Below, piece after piece: positions 25,392 to 34,819 of a DNA stretch of 64,000 bases (position 1 is the first letter of the stretch; each line of letters starts with the position of its first letter). Source of the DNA: Rhodococcus triatomae BKS 15-14 (lineage in GTDB: Bacteria; Actinomycetota; Actinomycetes; Mycobacteriales; Mycobacteriaceae). The stretch spans positions 1 to 64,000 of the forward strand of contig AODO01000069.1 of NCBI GenBank assembly GCA_000341795.1, read 5' to 3'. The position numbers and the translations under genes were made by a program. A model generated the notes under the pieces. The model saw only the letters and a program-made list of their open reading frames with translations, was not told where the DNA came from and searched no databases.

Positions 25392-26819
25392 GTGACCGTG
25401 CACGACTCCCCGACCCGCCCGATCGGCCCGTACTCTTCGGGTCCGCCGGCCGACTCCCTGACGGTCCACATCCCCGACCTGGACCGTTTCGGCCTCGCGC
25501 AGCTGTGGCGTGCGTTGGTCGTCGGTGTCGTGATCGCATCGTGCGCGCTGTTCGCAACCGTCACGAAGCCGTTCACCCGCCGGAACATGGGCTGGGCCGA
25601 CGCCGCATCGGAAGGTGTCGTCAACGGCTTCGAGTTCCTGGGCCCCACGTTCGTGAAGCTGGGCCAGTTGATGGCGTCGTCGTCGGGGATGTTCCCGCCG
25701 CCGCTCGCGAACGCCTGCCTGCGCTGCCTCGACGACGTACCGCCCGTCCCCGCCGCCCAGGCGCGGGCGGTGATCGAATCCGATCTCGGGCATCCGATCG
25801 GCGAACTGTTCACCGAGTTCGACGATCGCCCCCTCGCTGCGGCGTCGGTCGCGCAGGTCCATGCCTGTGTCCTGCCCGACGGCCGCGAAGCGGTCATCAA
25901 GGTGCAGCGCCCCGGCATCCGCCACCGCATGCTGCTGGATCTGCGCACCGCGTACTGGGGCGCGCGCCGATTGGAACGCCTGCACGACTTCTTCCGGATC
26001 GCGAACGCCACCGCGATCATCCGCGACCTGCACAACGCGACGATGACCGAGCTCAACAGCGCCGTCGAAGCGGACCGGCAGACCCGGTTCCGCGACGCCC
26101 TGGGCGCGTTCGGGGACAACAAGGGCGTCACCGCCCCGGAGGTGTACTGGCCGTACTGCGGTCCGCGCGTCATCTGCATGGAGCGGATGCACGGCATCCC
26201 CTTCGACCGGATCGAGCCCGGCGGCACCGATTCGGACGCCGACATCGACACCCGGCTGCTGATCCGGCGGGGTGTGAAGGCCTGGATCGAGGCGATCACG
26301 ATCCACGGCCCGTTCCACGGCGACGTGCACGCGGGCAACCTGTGGCTGCTCGACGACGGCCGCGTCGCGCTCCTCGACTTCGGCATCGTCGGCGAACTAC
26401 CGGAGGTGTGGCGGGCGATCCTGCGCGACATGTTCCACGCGACGCTGATCGACGGCGACTACTCGGCCGTCGCGCGCGGCATCCGCTCGCTCGGGCTCAC
26501 CGCCGACCTCGAGGCGTCCGACGCCGAGATCGGCGCTCAGGTCGGTGCCGTGCTGGCGCCGGTCTTCGCGAACGACCTCGGCGAGCTGAAACTGAGCTCC
26601 CTGATCGGCGCTCTCGTCACCATCGGCAGGCAGTGGGGGGTCGCGAGCCCCGAGGAACTGGTGCTGTTCGGCAAGCAGCTCGGCTACTTCGAGCGTTACG
26701 CGACGCGGATGGCGCCGGGCTGGGTGATGGGAACCGACCTGTATCTGTTCCGCAACGTGTTCCCCGACGAGGTCGCGAGACGCGCGGAGGAGCTGGGCGT
26801 CGTCCTGCCCGAGGACTGA
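25392..26819 (+). CDS. ABC1/UbiB (COQ8) family atypical kinase
   Basis: A 475-residue protein related to M. tuberculosis Rv0647c. The start was set at GTG 25392; GTG 25398 is also possible. An N-terminal TM helix (ALVVGVVIASCALF) is followed by the diagnostic KxGQ helix (TFVKLGQLMASSS), the Ala-rich loop AAASVAQVHA, VIKVQRPG, the HGDVHAGNL catalytic loop and LLDFGIVG. UbiB-type proteins are ATP-binding atypical kinases acting in quinone or lipid metabolism. No quinone gene is nearby. Divergent from the DUF4185 gene and convergent with the LuxR-type regulator. Confidence 0.88.
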   Translation: MTVHDSPTRPIGPYSSGPPADSLTVHIPDLDRFGLAQLWRALVVGVVIASCALFATVTKPFTRRNMGWADAASEGVVNGFEFLGPTFVKLGQLMASSSGMFPPPLANACLRCLDDVPPVPAAQARAVIESDLGHPIGELFTEFDDRPLAAASVAQVHACVLPDGREAVIKVQRPGIRHRMLLDLRTAYWGARRLERLHDFFRIANATAIIRDLHNATMTELNSAVEADRQTRFRDALGAFGDNKGVTAPEVYWPYCGPRVICMERMHGIPFDRIEPGGTDSDADIDTRLLIRRGVKAWIEAITIHGPFHGDVHAGNLWLLDDGRVALLDFGIVGELPEVWRAILRDMFHATLIDGDYSAVARGIRSLGLTADLEASDAEIGAQVGAVLAPVFANDLGELKLSSLIGALVTIGRQWGVASPEELVLFGKQLGYFERYATRMAPGWVMGTDLYLFRNVFPDEVARRAEELGVVLPED

Positions 26820-26821
26820 CG

Positions 26822-29536
26822 TCAGAGAACCGGCTCGGGATCTCTGCGGGCCACGGCGGCAGCGAGCTCGACACGGGTGCGCAGCCCCATCTTGGCGAGT
26901 GCATGGGACACGTGGGTCTGCACGGTGCGCTGGGAGATGTACATCTTCCGGGCGATCTCGGTCCCGTTGAATCCGGCTGCGACGAGCTCGGCGATGGTGG
27001 CTTCGGTTCGGGTCAGGCTGTCCCAGCCGGTGCGCGGCCGATCCCGTACCGCACGCGGGTCGAGCCTCGGCCCGAGCGCCCGAAGCCGCGATGTGATCCT
27101 GACGGACAACGCGTCCGCGCCCATGTTCTGGGTGATGACGAGCGCCGAATGGGCGTGTTCACGCGCCGTGGCCCTGTCACCGAGGGTGGCCGCGGCACAG
27201 GCCGCCTCCTCCCAGCCGGCAGCCTCGGTCACGGCGTCACCCAGTTCGTGGGCCGCCCCGGCGCACTCGACCGACGCCGCGAGGATCAACTCCCCGTCGC
27301 CCGAACACAGTGCACGGGACAGCGCGATCGGGCCGAGGCGGGCTTCGGGTGCGAGCTCGGACATCTCGGCGAGCGCCGCGACGATCTGCTCCGCGAGAGC
27401 GTCGTCGCCGGTACGGTGCGCGATACGGGCGCAGTCGACCGCGATCGACGGAAACCACCCGTACAGTCCGAGATCGGTTGCCGTGGTGCAACACGCATGC
27501 GCCATCGCCACCGCGAGCCGCAGCTTTCGTCGCGCCTCGAGCAGCAACATCTCCGACTGCGCCGGAACCGGCAGGCCGAACTGGTTCAGCGCGCCCGATT
27601 CGGCAAACTTCTCCAATCGTGCTGCTGCCGAGGAGAAGTTGCCTCGAAACACGTCGATCATCGCCCTCGATCCCTCGGCGATCGACGTCCATCCCAGCCC
27701 GGCGTCCGCGGCGCGCTCGAGACCGGAATCGAAGGATGCCGCGGCGTCGTCGAGCCGGCCCTGCGACATCGCCACACCACCGCGGATGAAGTCGTGATAC
27801 GCGGTCATCCACGCGGCGCCACGATCGGTCCGCAGCCGAGTCGCCCTGTCCAGCAATGCTTCCGCGGCCACGGGTCCGTGCACGTACTGTTCGATGAACG
27901 GCGGCCACACATCGGCTGACGTGCTGAGCACCGGGCCGTCCCCCGCCTCACCCTCGCGACGTGACGCCTCCACTGCGAGTTCCAGCCCACCGGCCCCGTG
28001 CCCGGCGAGGAATCGGCGCAGCGACTCGGTCACCAACTCGCTCGGGGTGGCGGCCTCGGACAGGACGAACGGCTCTCTGGGGACGGGGGCCGATCCTGCG
28101 AGTATCGCGACGTAGCGCTGGATGTCGAGCAGCGCCGCCCTGGTCCGGGGGTCGACGGGCAGTCGCAGTGTCGCGTCGGTCAGTTCCAGCACCTCCGCGG
28201 TCCGCCCCTGGGCGATCAACGTGAACAGCAGGATGCGGTGCAGCCGGGCGACCGTGTCGAGATCCGCCGCGTTCGTCAGCCCCTGTTTCGCGACGTCGGC
28301 GGCTCGAGCCAGCTGTCCCGAGCGGGCCAGAGCCGTGGCCAGGTCGAGTTCGAGTGTCCGCACCGGCGGACCGGTGGTCGCCGCCTTGCTCGCGGCGGTG
28401 TCGAGGAGATCGACGACGACCGCCGGAACGTGCTCCAGCTCCTCCTGCGCGCGCGTGACTGCGGCGGCGCTGTCACCCACGCCTGCCTCCATCACATGGT
28501 GAGCGACCAGCTGATGGTTGCCTGCCGCCTCGTGGCTGCGTGCGATCGCGGCGTGCAGGACGCTGCGCAGCGCCGGGTCGAGTGCCTCGTAGGCGACGTC
28601 GGCGTACACGTCGTGCGTGAAGACCATCGTCCCGTCACGCGAGAAGACGAGTACACCGCTGTCGATGCCGGTCTGGGCGGCGCCGACGAGGGCCGACGGC
28701 GGAACGTCGTCGAGAACGGCGATGTCGTCGAGCGTCGCGGGCCCACCCCACACCGCGAGCTTCTGCACCAGTGCACGAGAACCGTCGTCGAGCAGCGCCA
28801 GCTGGTCCCGGATGACGGCGTGGAGCGAGGCCGGCGACGCCGCCGTGTCGACGCCTCTGGTGGTGGCGCGGTCGCCCGCGACCACGAGATGCCCCTGCGA
28901 CCGCAGATCGTCGATCAGCGCACGGGCGTGCATCGGGTTGCCTCCCGAGCCGGCGAGCAGGCTCGACAGCCGGTCGTCGGGCCACGCCCCGAGCATCTCG
29001 TGTGCGAGCACCTCCAGGTCGGCGGAATCCATCGGCGGGAGCTGCCACTCCCGCACGAAGCGACGGGAGACCAACCGTGTCAACAACTCTCGAGCCGGCA
29101 GGTGCCGGCGTGCGACGAGGAGCACCACTGGAAGATCCGTTGCGGCAGAGGCGAGTCGACCGAGGCACTCCAGGCTGCCCGCATCGGCGTTGTGCGCGTC
29201 GTCGATGACCACGAGGTGCGGCTCCCGCGCGGCCAGCGACTCGAGTGCTTCGTCGAGCCTGTCGTCGTACCGGGCAGGAACCGTCGCGGGCAGCTCCACG
29301 CCCAACAGCGCGGACGCCACTGCGTACGGCTGACGCCATGACAGTTCGTCCGCGGTTGCCCAGCGAGTGGCGACGTCGACGGAGGTGACCAGTGCACGCA
29401 AGGTGTGGGTCTTTCCGCTGCCGGGGCCTGCGGTCAGGACCAGCGTGCTGGGTCCGACCCCGTCGAGGGCGAGGGTCAGCGCCGCCGCGATGTCGTCGAT
29501 CGCCGCTCGTCGGGCCCCGAGGAGCGGCGAGTGCAT
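26822..29536 (-). CDS. Large LuxR-type ATPase regulator (LAL/MalT-like)
   Basis: A 904-residue transcription regulator. An N-terminal AAA/STAND ATPase has Walker A TAGPGSGKT near residue 38 and Walker B LVVIDDAHNAD near residue 110. A long helical, TPR-like sensor region follows (residues ~350-820). A C-terminal LuxR helix-turn-helix runs from about residue 840 (LTRTEATIAELVAAG, then TEIARKMYISQRTVQTHVSHAL). Such LAL proteins are ligand-responsive activators. It is divergent from the membrane-protein/lipase gene run starting at 29688 and is the obvious candidate regulator for it (inference from position). Confidence 0.9.
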   Translation of the reverse strand: MHSPLLGARRAAIDDIAAALTLALDGVGPSTLVLTAGPGSGKTHTLRALVTSVDVATRWATADELSWRQPYAVASALLGVELPATVPARYDDRLDEALESLAAREPHLVVIDDAHNADAGSLECLGRLASAATDLPVVLLVARRHLPARELLTRLVSRRFVREWQLPPMDSADLEVLAHEMLGAWPDDRLSSLLAGSGGNPMHARALIDDLRSQGHLVVAGDRATTRGVDTAASPASLHAVIRDQLALLDDGSRALVQKLAVWGGPATLDDIAVLDDVPPSALVGAAQTGIDSGVLVFSRDGTMVFTHDVYADVAYEALDPALRSVLHAAIARSHEAAGNHQLVAHHVMEAGVGDSAAAVTRAQEELEHVPAVVVDLLDTAASKAATTGPPVRTLELDLATALARSGQLARAADVAKQGLTNAADLDTVARLHRILLFTLIAQGRTAEVLELTDATLRLPVDPRTRAALLDIQRYVAILAGSAPVPREPFVLSEAATPSELVTESLRRFLAGHGAGGLELAVEASRREGEAGDGPVLSTSADVWPPFIEQYVHGPVAAEALLDRATRLRTDRGAAWMTAYHDFIRGGVAMSQGRLDDAAASFDSGLERAADAGLGWTSIAEGSRAMIDVFRGNFSSAAARLEKFAESGALNQFGLPVPAQSEMLLLEARRKLRLAVAMAHACCTTATDLGLYGWFPSIAVDCARIAHRTGDDALAEQIVAALAEMSELAPEARLGPIALSRALCSGDGELILAASVECAGAAHELGDAVTEAAGWEEAACAAATLGDRATAREHAHSALVITQNMGADALSVRITSRLRALGPRLDPRAVRDRPRTGWDSLTRTEATIAELVAAGFNGTEIARKMYISQRTVQTHVSHALAKMGLRTRVELAAAVARRDPEPVL

Positions 29537-29687
29537 GCAGCGAAGGGTAGTGGACGGTTACAGGGACCGCAGCGGGACGAGACGTCGACGGCAGCAATAG
29601 CTACGTGTCGGCACCGATGTTCGCCACCGCCCGGTCCCGCAGGATCGGTGACGAGACGACCCAGTGACCCTCGGAGAGGAGCTCATC

Positions 29688-30284
29688 GTGCGCATGCCCG
29701 GTCTGGCCGTCGGCTTCGCCCCCTGGGCGCTGTTCCTGGTGATGCCCCGCGTCCCCGGCGACGGGGCGTTCGTGTACGCGGGAGCCCTCGCGACCGTGGT
29801 CGCGGTGGCCCTGACGCTGTGGGCTCGGTCCCGGTTGTGCGCGACGACGCTCGAGGCGGCCGCGATTCCGACGTTCGCCGCGCTCATCCTTCTTGCTCTG
29901 TTCGGCACCCCGTCCGTCCACGACTGGTTGCGCGTGTACGCCCCGGCCGTAACGCTGTGGGCACTCACCGCGGTGATGGCGACGTCGCTGGCGACGGTGC
30001 CGTTCACCGAGCGGTACGCACGCCGGTCGTTGCCGGAGAGTTACTGGCAGTCACCACACCTGCACACGGTCAACCGACGGCTCAGCCTCGTGTGGTTCGG
30101 CTGCACGGCGCTGGCGGCGGCAGGCGTCACGGCGGCGACCGCGGTCACGCGCGGTCCGGCCGCCGGCGAGACGGAGCAGTACCTGACACTCTCGCTCTAC
30201 TGGGTGGTTCCCGCCGTGTCGGTTCTGATCGCGTGCCGCTACACGGAACACGCCACCAATCGAGCCGGCCGGTCCTCGGCATGA
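29688..30284 (+). CDS. Integral membrane protein, paralogue of 33320-33958
   Basis: A 198-residue protein with five or six TM helices and no recognised family. GTG 29688 was chosen because GAGGAG lies 6 nt upstream; the frame is also open from GTG 29664. Its middle part, VPFTERYARRSLPESYW followed by VNRRLSLVWF, is shared with the membrane protein encoded 3 kb downstream (PFTAEYAKRTTPREYW). The two flank a set of secreted hydrolases. First gene of a run on the plus strand, divergent from the LuxR-type regulator. Confidence 0.75.
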   Translation: MRMPGLAVGFAPWALFLVMPRVPGDGAFVYAGALATVVAVALTLWARSRLCATTLEAAAIPTFAALILLALFGTPSVHDWLRVYAPAVTLWALTAVMATSLATVPFTERYARRSLPESYWQSPHLHTVNRRLSLVWFGCTALAAAGVTAATAVTRGPAAGETEQYLTLSLYWVVPAVSVLIACRYTEHATNRAGRSSA

Positions 30285-30348
30285 GTCTCCGCGACGTCAC
30301 CGCTCCACCCGTTCGCACCGATCCCACCCACTCGAGAAGGGAATCCCC

Positions 30349-30657
30349 ATGAGGAAGAACGCACTTCGAGCCCTCGCCGTCGGTGGTGCCGCGGCTGCGG
30401 CGGTACTCGGCGCCACCGGCACCGCGTCCGCAGACCACGTCGACATGCCGAAGCCGAGCGGACCGCCGTGGAGCGTGTCGCACGACGGACTGACCTACTG
30501 TTTCGAGGGATACTGCGATAACTGGGACAAACTCGACAACTATGTATGCACGACCGGGGCGCCCACCGCACCGGTCTGCGACGCCCTGATGGTCGCTGTT
30601 CGCCTGCTTCCGCCGGTGGACATCGGCGATCTCGTTCCGCACGACATCGTTCACTGA
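30349..30657 (+). CDS. Small secreted protein with paired cysteines
   Basis: A 102-residue exported protein; AAGGGAA precedes ATG 30349. The signal peptide (LRALAVGGAAAAAVLGATGTASA) leaves a mature form of about 75 residues with four Cys in two pairs (YCFEGYC and VCTTG...VCDAL), which could form two disulfides. Other landmarks are WSVSHDGLTY and a hydrophobic C-terminus (RLLPPVDIGDLVPHDIVH). No family recognised. Sits directly ahead of the lipase gene and may act with it, for example as a lipase helper or an extracellular effector (speculative). Confidence 0.7.
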   Translation: MRKNALRALAVGGAAAAAVLGATGTASADHVDMPKPSGPPWSVSHDGLTYCFEGYCDNWDKLDNYVCTTGAPTAPVCDALMVAVRLLPPVDIGDLVPHDIVH

Positions 30658-30690
30658 CCTGTCGGCCCCATCCGAATGAGGTTTCCCGCG

Positions 30691-31989
30691 ATGATCCCAG
30701 CCCGATTCTCCGTCAGACCGATCCGCGCCCTCGCGGCCTGTGCCACCGCCCTCCTCGCCACCGCGTCGGTCGCCGGTGTGGGCACGGCCGATGCACAGTC
30801 GTCCGCACCGCCGGAGGTTCCGCCACCAACGGCCGACCCGTTCTACACGTACGACGGACCGCTGGACCGGCACGCTCCGGGGGCGGTGCTCGGCACGCGG
30901 ACGATGCCGTACGGATTCCACCAGCTCGCGACCCCGATCACCAGCACCCAGGTGCTGTACCGGACCACCGACCAGTTCGACCGTCCGACAACGACGGTCG
31001 CGACGATCCTGCGACCACTCGTCCCCGGGCCGCCGAAGATCCTCTCGTATCACATGGCATACGACGCGCTCGGATCCGAATGCGACCCGTCGTACACGTT
31101 GACCGGCAACGGCGCCTACAGCCAGGCGGGCACCTTCGAGCAGGGCGTGATCACCGGATACCTCGCGTCCGGATTCACGGTGGTGGTCCCGGACTACGAG
31201 GGCCCCGACCTGGAGTGGACCATCGGCCGCCAGTCGGCCTACGCAGCGCTCGACGGGGTCCGCGCCGCCGAATCGGTCCTCGAACTCCCGGCGTCGACAC
31301 CGGTCGGTCTCGCCGGCTACTCGGGTGGCTCGGTGCCCACCCAGTGGGGTGCTGAGGTCGCTCCCACCTACGCACCGGAGCTGAACGTCGTCGGCGCCGC
31401 GGCCGGCGGGTTGCCCGTGAACCTCGCGCACAACCTGCCGTACGTGAGTGGCAGCACGAGCTGGGCCGGTGTGATCCCAGCGTTGATCGTCTCCTACGAG
31501 CGCACGTACGACCTCGACACGGGCGCGTTCCTGTCCGAGCACGGTCGGCAGATCGTGGACACGGTGAGCTCGCAGTGCATCAACGCCTTCGCATCCAGGT
31601 ATCCGGGCCTGACCGATGGAGAGATGGTGCGTGCTCCCTACACCTCACTGCTCGACGTCCCGTCGGTGGTCGAGTCGATCAACGACAACATCATGGGCAC
31701 GGCGGGGACACCTCGCGTCCCGATGCTGCTGGCGGCCGGTGACGTCGACGGCACCGGTGACTCGGTGATGGTCACCGCCGACGTCGAGGGTCTCGCGCAC
31801 GAGTACTGCGAGCGAGGTGTCGCCGTCACCTATGCGCGGTACGCCCGCATGTCGCACAGCGAGGCGTTCCTACCCTTCCAGGCGCAGACAGCGCAGTTCT
31901 TCACCGACAGGTTCGCCGGCGCCGCGCCCACCTCGAACTGCGCGGTCGTGGGTCCTGGGAACGACCTGGCACCCACCCCCGTGCCCTGA
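30691..31989 (+). CDS. Secretory lipase (LIP family)
   Basis: A 432-residue alpha/beta hydrolase of the fungal/actinobacterial LIP family, which cleaves acylglycerols. ATG 30691 is preferred since GAGG lies 9 nt upstream; ATG 30676 is the longer option. The signal peptide is rich in Ala and cleaves near TADAQS. Then come DPFYTYDGPL, VPDYEGPD, the nucleophile Ser in GLAGYSGGS, an Asp in AAGDVDGTG and the His in RMSHSEAF. Cys residues in SECDPSY and SSQCINAF suit a secreted enzyme. Part of the run behind the LuxR-type regulator. Confidence 0.88.
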   Translation: MIPARFSVRPIRALAACATALLATASVAGVGTADAQSSAPPEVPPPTADPFYTYDGPLDRHAPGAVLGTRTMPYGFHQLATPITSTQVLYRTTDQFDRPTTTVATILRPLVPGPPKILSYHMAYDALGSECDPSYTLTGNGAYSQAGTFEQGVITGYLASGFTVVVPDYEGPDLEWTIGRQSAYAALDGVRAAESVLELPASTPVGLAGYSGGSVPTQWGAEVAPTYAPELNVVGAAAGGLPVNLAHNLPYVSGSTSWAGVIPALIVSYERTYDLDTGAFLSEHGRQIVDTVSSQCINAFASRYPGLTDGEMVRAPYTSLLDVPSVVESINDNIMGTAGTPRVPMLLAAGDVDGTGDSVMVTADVEGLAHEYCERGVAVTYARYARMSHSEAFLPFQAQTAQFFTDRFAGAAPTSNCAVVGPGNDLAPTPVP

Positions 31990-32026
31990 CCATCACGGAC
32001 ACCCCCACCTGCGAAGGGATCACACA

Positions 32027-33265
32027 ATGACCGAGTTCTTCTCGCCGCGCCCGCACCGGGTGTTCAGCAAGGGCTTCTACAAGAGCGCCGACTTCGACTA
32101 CGAGGTGCGCGGCCTGCTCGGCGCCGCGTCGCACGGAAACACCGATGCCGGTGAGGTGCTGGCAACCATCGACGGCGTCTCCGACGGCGATCACGAACAC
32201 TGGTTCCAGGCCTGGCACGACACCGGCAGCCGCGTCCGCGCACTCGCCGACGAGGAGGTGAAGGCCGGAGATGCGGTGGGCGCGTCGTCCGCCTATCTGC
32301 GGGCCGCGACATACTTCGGTGTCGCGGTGAACGCGGTCAGTGGACTCGAGTCCGACGACCTGCTGGTCCCCACATTCCGGCTGCACCGGTCGAGTTGGGA
32401 GGGATTCGTCGACACCGTGGACCGGGTGGTGGAGCGCGTCGACATCCCGTACGCGCAGGAGACGTTGCCGGGCTGGTTCTTCCGGCCGTCGGACGACGCG
32501 GGCACCCGCCCGACCCTCGTCATGGTCAACGGCAGCGACGGAGCTGTCAGCGGACTGTGGAACTCCGGTGCCGCCGGTGCACTGGCCCGCGGATACAACG
32601 TGCTGCTGTTCGACGGGCCCGGCCAGCAGTCGATGCTGTTCGAGCGCGGCATCGGGTTCCGTCCGGACTGGGAGGCAGTGCTCACCCCGGTCGTCGATTT
32701 CCTGCTGCACCGCGACGACGTCGATACCGGCCGGCTCGCGCTGTACGGAATCAGCCAGGGTGGCTTCTGGATCGCGCGGGCGCTGGCGTACGAACATCGA
32801 TTCGCCGCGGCGATCGCGGACCCCGGCGTCGTCGACGTCGCGGCATCGTGGAACAAGAACCTTCCGTCCAGCCTGGTGAAGCTGTTCCACGCCGGCAAGA
32901 AGGACGCCTTCGACCGGGACATGGCGCTGGGCATGAAGTTCTCACCCGGCACGGCGCGGACGTGGAAGTTCCGGGCGCGTCCGTACGCCAGGGACAGCTA
33001 CTTCGACACCCTCACCGAGGTGCACCGGTACACCCTCACCGAGGACGAGGCCACCCGGATCACCACTCCCCTGCTGATCACGGACCCGGAGGACGAGCAG
33101 TTCTGGCCCGGCCAGTCCGAGCAACTGGCGGCCGGCGTCAGCGGTCCCACCGAGCTGTCCCGCTTCACCGCCGCCGAGGGCGCCAACTTCCACTGCCAGC
33201 CCATGGCTCGTCAGCTGACCGACGCCCGGATGTTCGGCTGGCTGGACGCCGTCCTGCCGCGGTGA
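32027..33265 (+). CDS. Alpha/beta hydrolase (dipeptidyl-aminopeptidase/FrsA-like type)
   Basis: A 412-residue cytoplasmic hydrolase; GAAGGGA precedes ATG 32027. An N-terminal helical cap region (FYKSADFDYEVRGLLGAASHG, AYLRAATYFG) is followed by the core with LVMVNGSDGAVS (oxyanion region), LLFDGPGQQ and the nucleophile Ser in YGISQGGFW. An acidic LLITDPEDEQFWPGQ and a His in GANFHCQP complete the triad. The architecture matches 2,6-dihydroxypseudooxynicotine hydrolase-like C-C or ester hydrolases. Unlike the neighbouring lipase it has no signal peptide. Substrate unknown. Confidence 0.82.
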   Translation: MTEFFSPRPHRVFSKGFYKSADFDYEVRGLLGAASHGNTDAGEVLATIDGVSDGDHEHWFQAWHDTGSRVRALADEEVKAGDAVGASSAYLRAATYFGVAVNAVSGLESDDLLVPTFRLHRSSWEGFVDTVDRVVERVDIPYAQETLPGWFFRPSDDAGTRPTLVMVNGSDGAVSGLWNSGAAGALARGYNVLLFDGPGQQSMLFERGIGFRPDWEAVLTPVVDFLLHRDDVDTGRLALYGISQGGFWIARALAYEHRFAAAIADPGVVDVAASWNKNLPSSLVKLFHAGKKDAFDRDMALGMKFSPGTARTWKFRARPYARDSYFDTLTEVHRYTLTEDEATRITTPLLITDPEDEQFWPGQSEQLAAGVSGPTELSRFTAAEGANFHCQPMARQLTDARMFGWLDAVLPR

Positions 33266-33319
33266 CTCGGCACACACCGACGGGGGGGAACCTCCCACAT
33301 TTCGAAAGGTCCGACACCG

Positions 33320-33958
33320 ATGCCCGATTCCGCAGACAAGAATTTGAATCCGCTCTCGATCTTCGTCGGCTTCATCCCATGGATCGTGTTCGCGATCGTC
33401 GCTCGGCGACTGGCCGCTGACGGAGTCGCATGGAGCGCGGCGCTCTCCGCCCTGATCAGCCTCGTCTTCCTCGTCCACGGGCGCCGAACGGGCAGTCCGA
33501 CCCAACTCGACATCTATTCGCTGACCCTGTTCACCGCGATCGCGGTGATCGGCTTCGTCGGCGACCACAACGTCGACCAGTGGTTGTACGAGTGGGGCCG
33601 GCCGCTGGTCGGTGTGCTCCTCGGCGTAACCATCCTCGTGACAGCGTCCACGAGGCCCTTCACCGCCGAGTACGCGAAGAGGACGACCCCTCGTGAGTAC
33701 TGGGACTCAGCCCTCTTCCGGCGGATCAATCTGGTGCTGTCCGCGACATGGGGTGTCGCCATCGCCGTCATGGGCGCCGCTGCGGTGCTGGTCACCGCGC
33801 TCGATGCCAACGCCACGGACACCAGCAGCCCGCATCTGATCGACTTCGTCCTCAACTGGGTGGTCCCGATCTCCGTGATCGCGTGGATGATCCACTTCAC
33901 CAACACCTACCCGGACCGCGCGGGCCGGGCTGCCGACGAGGAGAACGCCATCACCTGA
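33320..33958 (+). CDS. Integral membrane protein, paralogue of 29688-30284
   Basis: A 212-residue protein with about six TM helices, starting MPDSADKNLNPLSIFVGF. AAAGG lies about 10 nt before ATG 33320. It shares with the membrane protein at 29688-30284 the same TM layout and the cytoplasmic PFTAEYAKRTTPREYWDSALFRRIN motif, ending in a FTNTYPDRAGRA tail comparable with TEHATNRAGRS. No Pfam family recalled. Its pairing with the other copy around secreted hydrolases suggests a shared transport or sensing task (inference). Confidence 0.75.
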   Translation: MPDSADKNLNPLSIFVGFIPWIVFAIVARRLAADGVAWSAALSALISLVFLVHGRRTGSPTQLDIYSLTLFTAIAVIGFVGDHNVDQWLYEWGRPLVGVLLGVTILVTASTRPFTAEYAKRTTPREYWDSALFRRINLVLSATWGVAIAVMGAAAVLVTALDANATDTSSPHLIDFVLNWVVPISVIAWMIHFTNTYPDRAGRAADEENAIT

Positions 33959-34074
33959 TGCTGCGCGCGGGCAGCACGGGTTCACTCCGTGCCCCCCTGA
34001 CTGCCGCTCGGTCGGGTTCCTCGTCCCTCGGACGACATCGGCGGACGACCGATTCAGGGACCACACTGGAGTCC

Positions 34075-34758
34075 ATGGGTGTCCGGGACCGGCTCCACCT
34101 GTGGGCGTCCGCGGCGTGGACGTACGTTCGCCGTGCACCGGGAACGTTCGTCTGGCTGGCGGTCCTGCTGGTGACGACGATCGTCGCCCGGCACCTGTCC
34201 CCCGGCGAGCTGCAGTTCGTGCTGGGCAACCGGTCGACGAACCTGCACCATCTCCGGGAGGATCCGGTCCGGGTGCTGGTGAGCAGCGCGTTCTGGCTGG
34301 CAGGTGGACCGTGGATCGGCTACGCGCTGCTGTACAACATCTTCCACGTGCCGGCCGAGCGGTGGCTCGGGACGCTGCGGTGGGTGGCGGTGTGCGTGCT
34401 CGCGCACGTCGGCGCCACCTACCTGAGTGAAGGCGCCCTCCACTGGGCGATCGAGCACAGTGACGCACCCGCCTCCGCGACGTTCACCCTCGACGTGGGT
34501 GTCAGCTACGCCCTGGCGGGGATCGTCGCCGTCCTGACGTACCGGATAGCGACGCCGTGGCGGTACGTCTACGCGGCCGGGGTGGTGGTGTTCTTCCTCG
34601 TGCCGGTACTGACGAACCAGACCTTCACCGACGTCGGGCATCTCAGCGCCGCGCTGATCGGATTCGCCTGCTGGCCGCTGACCCGCTCCCGTGAGGGCGT
34701 GTGGAATCCGATGACGGCCCTCCGAGCGCGGACCCGGCCATCGAGAACGACCGGGTGA
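34075..34758 (+). CDS. Rhomboid-like integral membrane protein
   Basis: A 227-residue membrane protein starting at ATG 34075. It has six TM segments and the rhomboid-like landmarks ELQFVLGNRSTNLHHL, VLVSSAFWLAGGPW and a glycine/histidine-containing late helix (DVGHLSAALIGFAC). The catalytic Ser of GxSG is not evident; VSYALAG takes its place, so it may be an inactive or distantly related rhomboid-fold protein. It ends the plus-strand run that began at 29688. Confidence 0.75.
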   Translation: MGVRDRLHLWASAAWTYVRRAPGTFVWLAVLLVTTIVARHLSPGELQFVLGNRSTNLHHLREDPVRVLVSSAFWLAGGPWIGYALLYNIFHVPAERWLGTLRWVAVCVLAHVGATYLSEGALHWAIEHSDAPASATFTLDVGVSYALAGIVAVLTYRIATPWRYVYAAGVVVFFLVPVLTNQTFTDVGHLSAALIGFACWPLTRSREGVWNPMTALRARTRPSRTTG

Positions 34759-34819
34759 CGCACCTCCGGACCTCGGCCCGCTCGAACCGTCCCGGTCTCG
34801 GCGCCGGTGGTCCGCGTCC

